From positions 19,716,001 to 19,780,000 of the forward strand of contig JBHGNT010000012.1 in assembly GCA_043228905.1 (NCBI GenBank): 64,000 nt of DNA, written 5' to 3'. The position numbers were made by a program, and so were the translations under genes. Source of the stretch: Azolla caroliniana. Its lineage: Eukaryota; Polypodiophyta. Below the pieces are notes generated by a model, which was not told the origin of the DNA, did no database searches, and worked only from the letters and a program-made list of their open reading frames with translations. Below, one piece after another: positions 54,978 through 64,000 of this stretch (position 1 is its first letter; the number at the start of each line of letters is the position of its first letter).

Positions 54978-55588
54978 TGTTGGGATTACGGTCCCTTCGG
55001 ATGGGATGGTCGGATGTCGGAGGTGAATGCCGACAAGCCCGGTTTCGGTTTCGGAACCGGATGATGAAGACCCCGACTTCGGAGCCGGATGACGAATGTA
55101 CCCGGATCGAGATCCGGATGCAGGGACATATCCGTGAATATGTCTGCTAAGGGCCCCTGAGGCTATAGTTGTAAATAGCCCCAAAGTCATATATGTATAA
55201 ATATGACTTAGGGCAAATAGTTTTGGTGTTGCTATTCATTTTTCTGTTTTTCCACTCTAGAGGAGTGAAGAGAGAGCAGCCGTGAGAGAGAGAGAGAGAG
55301 ATAGAGCGCGAGAGAGGAAGAGGACGACGCCTCTGTGTATTTCCGCCGCCTGTGGCGAGAACAGCGAGCTCAAGGTCGTCGCCTTGCAGCTCGCCATTGT
55401 ATACTTCTCTTTGTATAGTGTTGGTTTGGAGTCTTGTACTCCCGTGGTTTTTCCCGTACAGGGTTTTCCACGATAAATCGTGTGTCCTCTCTATTTTTCG
55501 CATTTCCCATTTTCTGCAACAACGATTCGTGTGTTTCCTTGGTTGTGGCCGAGAGGTGAAGTTTGGAAAGTTTCGTTTATTTCCATCA
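54978..55588 (+). repeat. LTR-b of the Copia complex
   Basis: 611 bp. By eye I see no difference from LTR-c. Same family boundaries, TGTTGGG to CCATCA. Confidence 0.95.
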
Positions 55589-55618
55589 ATTTGGTATCAG
55601 AGCGAACTGCTGCAGAAA

Positions 55619-58600
55619 ATGGAAGGCGGCGGCAGCGGGCAGCCGGGGATGATGGTGCTGAATGCGCAGAATTACGCCGACTGGAAGATCAAGATGGAGG
55701 ATCTTCTGATTGTTCGGGACCTGTACGAACCGATTGACAGGTCGGAAATACCGAAAGGGGTACTTGAGTCGGAGTGGAAGCTCCTGAACCGGAAAGCCGT
55801 AGCGACGATCCGACAATATGTCGATGTAAGCGTCCTACAACATGTGGCGAACGACACCAACGCATATGAGATGTGGAAGAAGCTGTCGGGCCTCTACGAG
55901 AGGAAGAATGCGTTGAACCGGACCTCCCTGATGAGGAAGATAGTGAACCTCAAGTATCGGGACGGCGAGAGTATGGTGGAACACGTAAGCACGTTCATGG
56001 GATTCGTGAACCAGCTTGCGGCGATCAAGTTCCCGTTGGAGGATGCAATGCAAGCCATCATCCTGATGTGTACATTGCCGGAAAGCTGGGAGAACTTGGT
56101 GGTGACTCTCAGCACCTCCTGCACCGAAGATAACTTGTCCTTACAAACGGTAAAGACAAGTATTTTGAACGAAGAAGCGCGTCGGAGAGACAAAGAACCG
56201 GCCTCCGACTCGAAGGCGCTGCTTACCGAATCGGATCGGGGAAGACAATGGAACCGGAGTCCGCAAAGACGGGACAAGTCGGGGACCCGGTCGCAGTCAA
56301 GAGGAAGGCCCACATGCTTCCACTGTGGGAAGCCGGGGCACTTCCGAAAGAATTGTCGGCATTACCGAAAATACAACGGAGCCGACGACACCGATTCGAA
56401 GAAGTCACCGGAGAGAAATGGTGCATACCGGGGAGCCACGGACCGGAGAGGTTCGGATCGGCGAGGGCAGGACCGGAAAGGAACGACGGCACTCGCGGCA
56501 AGTGAGGAAGAAATCATGCTCATCACCGAAGAAGGTGAACTAAACATTGCCGGCGATGAGACGACCTGGGTGGTCGATTCCGGAGCATCGTTCCACCTGA
56601 CCCCGGAGAGAAGATACTTCTCATCCTACACAGTCGGTGAGCATGGCTGTGTTCGGATGGGAAATGAAGGTACGTGCCGGATTGCCGGCATAGGAGACGT
56701 GTGGTTGACAACCCCGACCGGATGCAAAATGCTGCTGAAGGATGTCCGACACGTTCCGGAGGTTCGATTGAACCTGATCTCGGCCGGGAGGCTAGATGAT
56801 GAAGGCTACACGGGTAGCATCCGGAACGGTGTCATGAAGTTCAGCAAGGGGAGCCTGATAGTGGCTCGGGCCCGGAAGGTCAACACACTGTACCTGATGA
56901 ATGCCCGGTTATGTCCGGAAGAGCTGAATGTGGCAGCCGACACTGCCGGTGAGCTGTGGCACAAAAGACTGTGTCACATGAGTGAGAAGGGGATGAAGAG
57001 GCTTGCAGAAGACAACCTCATTCCAGTGAACATTGTGCACCTGGAGAAGTGCACCGATTGCCTGGCCGGTAAGCAGAACCGAACCTCCTTCCACTCAAGG
57101 CCACCGACGAGACGTAGTGCACCATTGGAGCTGGTGCACACTGATGTGTGTCAAGTAGAAACGAAGTCACATGGCGGAGCCCAGTACTTCGTGACATTCA
57201 TTGATGACCACAGCCGGAAGCTGTGGACGGCACCGTTGAAGACAAAGGACCAAGTGTTGTGCGTCTTCAAAGAACTTCACGCGAGAGTGGAAAGGGAATC
57301 CGGCAAGAAGCTGAAAGCGATACGAGCGGATAACGGAGGGGAATACCGGGGGAGTTCGCGGAGTACTATCGCTCGAAGGGAATCCGACTCGAGTTTACTG
57401 TGCCGAAGACGCCGGAACTGAACGGGCTGGCCGAGAGGATGAACCGGACCATAATGGAGAGGGTCCGGAGTATGCTGGCGCATGCGAAATTACCCAAGGG
57501 GTTTTGGGCTGAGGCAATGTCGACGGCGACATACGTGGTAAACAGATCACCCTCAGTACCTTTGGACGGAGACACGCCGCAGAGAGTGTGGACCGGTAGG
57601 GAAGTATCCTACCGGCATCTGAAGGTGTTCGGGTGTCTCGCATACGTGCATGTGGCAAAGGACCGGAGAGGAAAGCTAGATCCAAAGACCCAGCCATGCA
57701 TATTCCTCGGTTACGGCGACGATGAGTTCGGCTACCGAGTATGGGACCCGGTCGACAAGAAGATATTCAGGAGTCGAGACATCATCTTCATGGAGGACAA
57801 GACACTCGCCGACTGGGAGTCGGAGAAGAAGATGAAGAGCTCCAAGTCGACCGGTGAGGATCAACTCTACGAGGAGCAGTCCCGACCGGCAAGGGACCGG
57901 TTAGCACTCGAGGATCCGGCCAAAGACGGTGAAGAAACAGAACCGGCCGAAGAAGATGAAAACGATACCGGAACCGGCCCCGATCCCGAAATGGATTCGG
58001 ATGAAGAAGAAGAATCGGAAGAACCGGTTACCGAAGCTCCCGAACGGAGATACCCTCTAAGAGAGAGAAGGGCCCCCCGGAGATTTCCGGAACCAGAGCA
58101 CGTGCTGCTAACCGACGAGGGGGAGCCGGAGAGCTTTGAAGAAGCAAAGCATGACACCCAGAGCCGCAGGTGGTTGAGTGCCATGCAGGACGAGATGGAT
58201 GCCGTGCATGAGAACCACACATATAAACTTGTGGAGTTGCCGAAAGGAAAGCGGGCACTTCGAAACAAGTGGGTGTTCAAGCTGAAGCCGGGAGATGCCG
58301 GAAACCCCCCGAGATACAAAGTCAGGATCGTGGTGAAGGGGTTTCAGCAGAAGAAGGGCGTCGACTTCGACGAGATATTTGCCCCGGTAGTGAAGATGAC
58401 CTCCATCCGGACAGTGCTGAGCATAGCGGCAAGCATGGACCTCGAGGTAGAACAGATGGACGTGAAGACGGCATTCCTTCACGTTGACCTCGAAGAAGAG
58501 ATCTACATGCAGCAACCGGAAGGATTCGAGAAGAAAGGGAAGGAGCACCTGGTATGCCGGTTGAAGAAGAGCCTTTACGGACTGAAGCAGGCTCCCCGGC

Positions 58601-59694
58601 AATGGTACCGAAAGTTCGACTCCTTCATGACCGACGAAGGGTACCTCAAAACGCAGTCCGACCACTGCGTGTTTGTGAAGAAGTTCGAAGGAGGAGACTT
58701 TCTAATACTCCTCCTGTACGTGGACGACATGTTGATCGTCGGACGGGACCAGGTCAAGATACGGATGCTGAAGAAGGCTCTTCACCGAACCTTCTCAATG
58801 AAGGACCTGGGTTTGGCGAGACAAATACTAGGGATGCACATCATCCGGGACCGGAAGAAGAAGCAGTTGTGGCTGTCACAGGAGAAGTACGTGACGAAGG
58901 TGCTTCACCGGTTCAACATGTCGGAAGCAAGACCGGTCCGGTCGACCCTCCCGGCAAACTGCAAGCTGTCCAACAAGCAAAGTCCCAAGACAAAGGCTGA
59001 AAAGGAGGATATGATGAAAGTGCCATATGCCTCAGCCGTCGGGAGCTTGATGTACGCCATGGTGTGTACGAGACCGGACATCGGATATGCAGTCGGAGTG
59101 GTGAGCCGGTACATGAGCAATCCCGGCAAAGAGCATTGGAACGCGGCCAAGTGGATACTCCGATACCTGAAGGGCACGGCAAACGTGTGCCTCCGATTCG
59201 GCTCCGGTAAGCCCGAACTCGACGGCTTCACCGATTCGGATATGTCGGCTGATGTAGATACCAGCCGGTCCACATCAGGGTATGTGATGACGTATGTAGG
59301 GGGAGCTGTTTCATGGCAGTCGAGGCTGCAGAAGACGGTTGCGTTGTCAACCACGGAGGCGGAGTACATGGCGGCTGTTGAAGCCGGCAAGGAAATAATA
59401 TGGATGAAGGACTTCATTAGAGAGCTCGGTATCCGACAGGAGGAGTACCGACTCTACTGCGACAGTCAGAGTGCAATCCACCTTGCGAAGAACGCGGCCT
59501 ATAACTCCCGGACGAAGCACATCCAGCGAAGATATCACTGGATCCGGGAAAGGATAGAAGACAAGGAGTTCGTGCTGACGAAGATCCACACGGACGAGAA
59601 CGGGTCGGATATGCTGACCAAGGTGCTCACACCCGACAAGCTGGAAGCATGCCGGAAGAGGATCGGATTGGAGAGACATCCCATGCCGAAGTGA
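55619..59694 (+). pseudogene. Copia-3 gag-pol, complete except for one 1-bp deletion
   Basis: MEGGGSG to ERHPMPK, the full Copia order: gag with CFHCGKPGHFRKNC, protease DSGAS, integrase (LWHKRLCHMS, FIDDHSRKLW, RADNGGEY), RT (MDVKTAFLHVD, YVDDM), RNase H (DSDMSAD, YCDSQSAIHLAK). At about 57351 one C is missing compared with the Copia-2 and deleted copies (GGGGGAG instead of GGGGGCAG), which shifts the frame just after RADNGGEYRG; the second frame then runs unbroken from about 57352 to 59694. No other break. Flanked by near-identical LTRs b and c, so it is young. Confidence 0.95.
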
Positions 59695-59704
59695 AGGGGG
59701 AGTT

Positions 59705-60315
59705 TGTTGGGATTACGGTCCCTTCGGATGGGATGGTCGGATGTCGGAGGTGAATGCCGACAAGCCCGGTTTCGGTTTCGGAACCGGATGATGAAGACCC
59801 CGACTTCGGAGCCGGATGACGAATGTACCCGGATCGAGATCCGGATGCAGGGACATATCCGTGAATATGTCTGCTAAGGGCCCCTGAGGCTATAGTTGTA
59901 AATAGCCCCAAAGTCATATATGTATAAATATGACTTAGGGCAAATAGTTTTGGTGTTGCTATTCATTTTTCTGTTTTTCCACTCTAGAGGAGTGAAGAGA
60001 GAGCAGCCGTGAGAGAGAGAGAGAGAGATAGAGCGCGAGAGAGGAAGAGGACGACGCCTCTGTGTATTTCCGCCGCCTGTGGCGAGAACAGCGAGCTCAA
60101 GGTCGTCGCCTTGCAGCTCGCCATTGTATACTTCTCTTTGTATAGTGTTGGTTTGGAGTCTTGTACTCCCGTGGTTTTTCCCGTACAGGGTTTTCCACGA
60201 TAAATCGTGTGTCCTCTCTATTTTTCGCATTTCCCATTTTCTGCAACAACGATTCGTGTGTTTCCTTGGTTGTGGCCGAGAGGTGAAGTTTGGAAAGTTT
60301 CGTTTATTTCCATCA
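59705..60315 (+). repeat. LTR-c of the Copia complex
   Basis: 611 bp. Serves as 3' LTR of the full copy (preceded by GGGGGAGTT) and as 5' LTR of the deleted copy (followed by TTGGTATCAGAGC). Confidence 0.95.
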
Positions 60316-60345
60316 ATTTGGTATCAGAGCGAACTGCTGCAGAAA

Positions 60346-62470
60346 ATGGAAGGCGGCGGCAGCGGGCAGCCGGGGATGATGGTGCTGAATGCGCAGAATT
60401 ACGCCGACTGGAAGATCAAGATGGAGGATCTTCTGATTGTTCGGGACCTGTACGAACCGATTGACAGGTCGGAAATACCGAAAGGGGTACTTGAGTCGGA
60501 GTGGAAGCTCCTGAACCGGAAAGCCGTAGCGACGATCCGACAATATGTCGATGTAAGCGTCCTACAACATGTGGCGAACGACACCAACGCATATGAGATG
60601 TGGAAGAAGCTGTCGGGCCTCTACGAGAGGAAGAATGCGTTGAACCGGACCTCCCTGATGAGGAAGATAGTGAACCTCAAGTATCGGGACGGCGAGAGTA
60701 TGGTGGAACACGTAAGCACGTTCATGGGATTCGTGAACCAGCTTGCGGCGATCAAGTTCCCGTTGGAGGATGCAATGCAAGCCATCATCCTGATGTGTAC
60801 ATTGCCGGAAAGCTGGGAGAACTTGGTGGTGACTCTCAGCACCTCCTGCACCGAAGATAACTTGTCCTTACAAACGGTAAAGGAGGGGAATACCGGGGGC
60901 AGTTCGCGGAGTACTGTCGCTCGAAGGGAATCCGACTCGAGTTTACTGTGCCGAAGACGCCGGAACTGAACGGGCTGGCCGAGAGGATGAACCGGACCAT
61001 AATGGAGAGGGTCCGGAGTATGCTGGTGCATGCGAAATTACCCAAGGGGTTTTGGGCTGAGGCAATGTCGACGGCGACATACGTGATAAACAGATCACCC
61101 TCAGTACCTTTGGACGGAGACACGCCGCAGAGAGTGTGGACCGGTAGGGAAGTATCCTACCGGCATCTGAAGGTGTTCGGGTGTCTCGCATACGTGCATG
61201 TGGCAAAGGACCGGAGAGGAAAGCTAGATCCAAAGACCCGGCCATGCATATTCCTCGGTTACGGCGACCGGAAGAGATCTACATGCAGCAACCGGAAGGA
61301 TTCGAGAAGAAAGGGAAGGAGCACCTGGTATGCCGGTTGAAGAAGAGCCTTTACGGACTGAAGCAGGCTCCCCGGCAATGGTACCCGAAGTTCGACTCCT
61401 TCATGACCGACGAAGGGTACCTCAAAACGCAGTCCGACCACTGCGTGTTTGTGAAGAAGTTCGAAGGAGGAGACTTTCTAATACTCCTCCTGTACGTAGA
61501 CGACATGTTGATCGTCGGACGGGACCAGGTCAAGATCCGGATGCTGAAGAAGGCTCTTCACCGAACCTTCTCAATGAAGGACCTGGGTCCGGCGAGACAA
61601 ATACTAGGGATGCACATCATCCGGGACCGGAGCAAGAAGCAGTTGTGGCTGTCACAGGAGAAGTACGTGACAAAGGTGCTTCACCGGTTCAACATGTCGG
61701 AAGCAAGACCGGTCGGGTCAACACTCCCGGCAAACTGCAAGCTGTCCAGCAAGCAAAGCCCCAAGACAAAGGCTGAGAAGGAGGACATGATGAAAGTACC
61801 ATAGGCCTCTGCCGTCGGGAGCTTGATGTACACGATGGTGTGTACCCGACCGGACATAGGATATGCAGTCGGAGTGGTGAGCCGGTACATGAGCAATCCC
61901 GGCAAAGAGCATTGGAACGCGGTCAAGTGGATACTCCGATACCTGAAGGGCACGGCAAACGTGTGCCTCCGATTCGGCTCGGGTAAGCCCGAACTCGACG
62001 GCTTCACCGATTCGGATATGTCGGCTGATGTAGATACCAGCCGGTCCACATCAGGGTATGTGATGACGTATGTAGGGGGAGCTGTTTCATGGCAGTCGAG
62101 GCTGCAGAAGACGGTTGCGTTGTCAACCACGGAGGCGGAGTACATGGCGGCTGTTGAAGCCGGCAAGGAAATAATATGGATGAAGGACTTCATTAGAGAG
62201 CTCGGTATCCGACAGGAGGAGTACCGACTCTACTGCGACAGTCAGAGTGCAATCCACCTTGCGAAGAACGCGGCCTATAACTCCCGGACGAAGCACATCC
62301 AGCGAAGATATCACTGGATCCGGGAAAGGATAGAAGACAAGGAGTTCGTGCTGACGAAGATCCACACGGACGAGAACGGGTCGGATATGCTGACCAAGGT
62401 GCTCACACCCGACAAGCTGGAAGCATGCCGGAAGAGGATCGGATTGGAAAGACATCCCATGCCGAAGTGA
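60346..62470 (+). pseudogene. Internally deleted Copia gag-pol
   Basis: Gag is intact for about 178 codons. At about 60881 the sequence jumps into integrase, losing about 1.2 kb (knuckle, protease, first half of integrase; equivalent to about 56153-57330). A second jump at about 61268 removes about 0.77 kb (integrase end and start of RT; equivalent to about 57723-58490). Both jumps occur at short shared sequences and change frame. RT from MQQPEGF with YVDD and RNase H remain, with a TAG at 61802-61804 in MMKVP.ASAVG. Ends ERHPMPK. Confidence 0.93.
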
Positions 62471-62480
62471 AGGGGGAGTT

Positions 62481-63089
62481 TGTTGGGATTACGGTCCCTT
62501 CGGATGGGATGGTCGGATATCGGAGATGAATGCCGACCAGCCCGGTTTCGGTTTCGGAACCGGATGATGAAGACCCCGACCTCGGAGCCGGATGACGAAT
62601 GTACCCGGAGAGAGATCCGGATGCAGGGACATATCCGTGAATATGTCTGCTAAGGGCCCCTGAGGCTATAGTTGTAAATAGCCCCAAAGTCATATATGTA
62701 TAAATATGACTTAGGGCAAACAGTTTTGTTGTTGCTATTCATTTTTCTATTTTTCCACTCTAGAGGAGTGAAGAGAGAGCAGCCGTGAGAGAGAGAGAGA
62801 GATAGAGCGCGAGAGAGGAAGAGGACGACGCCTCTGTGTATTTCCGCCGCCTGTGGCGAGGACAGCGAGCTCAAGGTCGTCGCCTTGCAGCTCGCCATTG
62901 TATACTTCTCTTTGTATAGTGTTGGTTTGGAGTCTTGTACTCCCGTGGTTTTTCCCGTACAGGGTTTTCCACGATAAATCGTGTGTCCTCTCTATTTTTC
63001 GCATTTCCCATTTTCTGCAACAACGATTCGTGTGTTTCCTTGGTTGTGGCCGAGAGGTGAAGTTTGGAAAGTTTCGTTTATTTCCATCA
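62481..63089 (+). repeat. LTR-d of the Copia complex
   Basis: 609 bp, partner of LTR-a with about two or three visible differences (for example CTATTTTTCC for CTGTTTTTCC). Followed by the GTTTT duplication. Confidence 0.95.
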
Positions 63090-63094
63090 GTTTT

Positions 63095-64000
63095 AGTACT
63101 AACAGTACATGAGAATCATGCTCTTCTTGGGTCTTCGAGTAAACCAGTAGATCATCCAAATAGATGATTAGACACACATCCAAGAGATCTCGGAAAATAT
63201 CATTTGCCATGTGCTGGAAGACTGTTGGCGCATTAGTGAGGCCGAACGGCATAACCGTATACTCGAAGTGCCCATATCTGGTGCGGAACGCGGTCTTCCA
63301 TTCATCTCCTGGTCGGATCCGTACGAGGTTATAGGCTCCCCGTAAGTCGATCTTCGTGAAGAACCTGGCACCATTGATCCGTTCTAAAAGACTTGAGATA
63401 AGGGGGAGTGCATACCTATTTTGGATTGTAACCTTATTCAAGCCACGGTAATCTACAACGAGCCGAAGTGAGCCATCCTTTTTCTTGACGAAGAAAATGG
63501 GTGCGCCGGCTGGAGATTTCGAATGTCGTATGAAACCATTCTCCAAATTCTCCTCTATATAGGCTCGAAGGACTTCCAGTTCGGTTGGTGATAAATTGTA
63601 GATCGGTCCCCAAGGTGGCTCTTTCCCCGGTTGTAAATCGATGGGGCAATCATATGGTCGATGGTGAGGAAGCGTACTGGCTTGTACTTTACCAAACACA
63701 TCGGCATACTGATGATACTTCTCTGGAAGTTGAACGATGGAATCCTCTTTAGGGGTGCTGGAGGGGTTTACTGATATTGCAAAGAGAAACATTTCTTCCT
63801 TGCATCCTTCCTCACGCAACTGATGTAGTGAAATCGTTGCAATCTCATGAGTAGAACCTCGGGCTTTTCGATGCCGGATTTCTCTTGTCCGCCAATCTAT
63901 GTCTGGGTTATGTAATTCGAACCATGGTAATCCTAAGACAATGGGGTGTTCTGGGATGCTAATTATATTAAATGATATGACACATGCTAGATTATCTAGG
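63095..64000 (-). pseudogene. Chromovirus pol, 5' part (after protease, most of RT), runs off the window
   Basis: Open on the minus strand from the window edge. IVLGLPWF and NPDIDWR near 63900 mark the end of the protease region. Reverse transcriptase follows with PYDCPIDL, SPAGAPIFFVKKKDGSLR, VDYRGLN, FTKIDLRGAYN, FGLTNAP and YLDD (63151-63162), all expected motifs. Reading stops making sense at 63090, where the Copia complex inserted, and resumes at 53763. No stop is visible in this part. Confidence 0.92.

Larger units (their letters stand above)
53769..63089 (+). mobile_element. Four-LTR Copia complex (outer and inner element of one family)
   Basis: Flanked by GTTTT on both sides. Order: LTR-a (53769-54377), gag piece to 54977, LTR-b (54978-55588), full gag-pol, LTR-c (59705-60315), gag with deleted pol, LTR-d (62481-63089). 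LTRs a and d share diagnostic bases (GGATATCGGAGATG, CCCGACCTCGG) and b and c share others (GGATGTCGGAGGTG, CCCGACTTCGG), so a/d and b/c are partner pairs. After LTR-c comes a primer site rather than a target duplication, so this is not a simple nested insertion; recombination must have followed. Confidence 0.93.
50958..64000 (-). mobile_element. Ty3/Gypsy chromovirus, split by a Copia complex, 5' end outside the window
   Basis: The 3' LTR is at 50958-51411 (minus strand), next to a polypurine tract. Pol runs up to the window edge but is interrupted at 53769-63089 by Copia elements with the target duplication GTTTT (53764-53768 and 63090-63094). Integrase is followed by a chromodomain, the mark of chromoviruses. 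It sits inside the second PPO copy. Confidence 0.93.

Noticed and set aside
54978-60315. A simple nested Copia insertion (LTR-b to LTR-c) in the outer gag
   Set aside because: No target duplication surrounds it and LTR-c is followed by a primer site and a new gag start, so a tandem or recombinant origin is required.

Overview
The window looks like nuclear DNA of a land plant. It has plant-type LTR retrotransposons with a Met-tRNA primer site (TGGTATCAGAGC), a chromodomain Ty3 element, an L1-type LINE, short runs of the plant telomere motif (TTTAGGG/CCCTAAA), long CT and CATA microsatellites, and AT-rich spacers. The only intact host gene is an intronless tyrosinase-type polyphenol oxidase (PPO, 5421-7442). 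It carries the fungal/bryophyte-style tyrosinase domain, with no visible plastid transit peptide. That suggests a non-seed plant (bryophyte or lycophyte); this is an inference, not proof.

Layout: 1-2240 is spacer with two short tandem repeats that look like a decayed Lys/Arg-rich coding repeat. 2241-5720 (block A) holds a small degenerate copy of the PPO promoter and 5' end, then the intact PPO with its own promoter. 7443-10121 is spacer. 10127-26378 is a decayed Copia element (Copia-1) that was later split by a 10.6 kb Ty3/Gypsy-like element on the minus strand (14264-24844). 26384-27610 is pyrimidine-rich spacer with tRNA-like sequences. 27611-50957 (block B) is a diverged second copy of block A, inflated from about 3.5 kb to 23 kb by five events: a 12-copy 618-bp tandem array (28304-35709), a LINE (about 36073-41973) carrying a solo LTR, two hAT-like elements in opposite orientation (42912-49236 and 49604-50332), and a nearly intact Copia element (Copia-2, 43356-48921) inside the first hAT-like element. 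Block B ends in a second PPO copy that stops after about 100 codons at the LTR of a chromovirus (50958 to beyond 64000, minus strand). That chromovirus is itself split by a four-LTR Copia complex (53769-63089).

The most unusual results are these. (1) The 618-bp array is built from the PPO promoter, leader and first ~140 coding bases. Block A holds the single-copy ancestor, so the birth of this satellite can be read from the sequence. (2) The Ty3/Gypsy-like element in Copia-1 lacks the core of reverse transcriptase, has a second retropepsin-like domain after the integrase in the same frame, and carries about 3.9 kb of unrecognised, broken coding sequence with a coiled coil between integrase and 3' LTR. 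(3) Several insertions have an uninterrupted paralogous site inside the window, so the order of events can be reconstructed. (4) In-frame stops in the decayed elements are almost all TAG or TGA, as expected for decay of methylated cytosines.

For most insertions the boundaries rest on matching 5-bp target duplications that I read directly (GCAAG, CTATC, AAAGC, CACTA, GTTTT). Family names rest on motifs recognised by eye; no database search or alignment was run.
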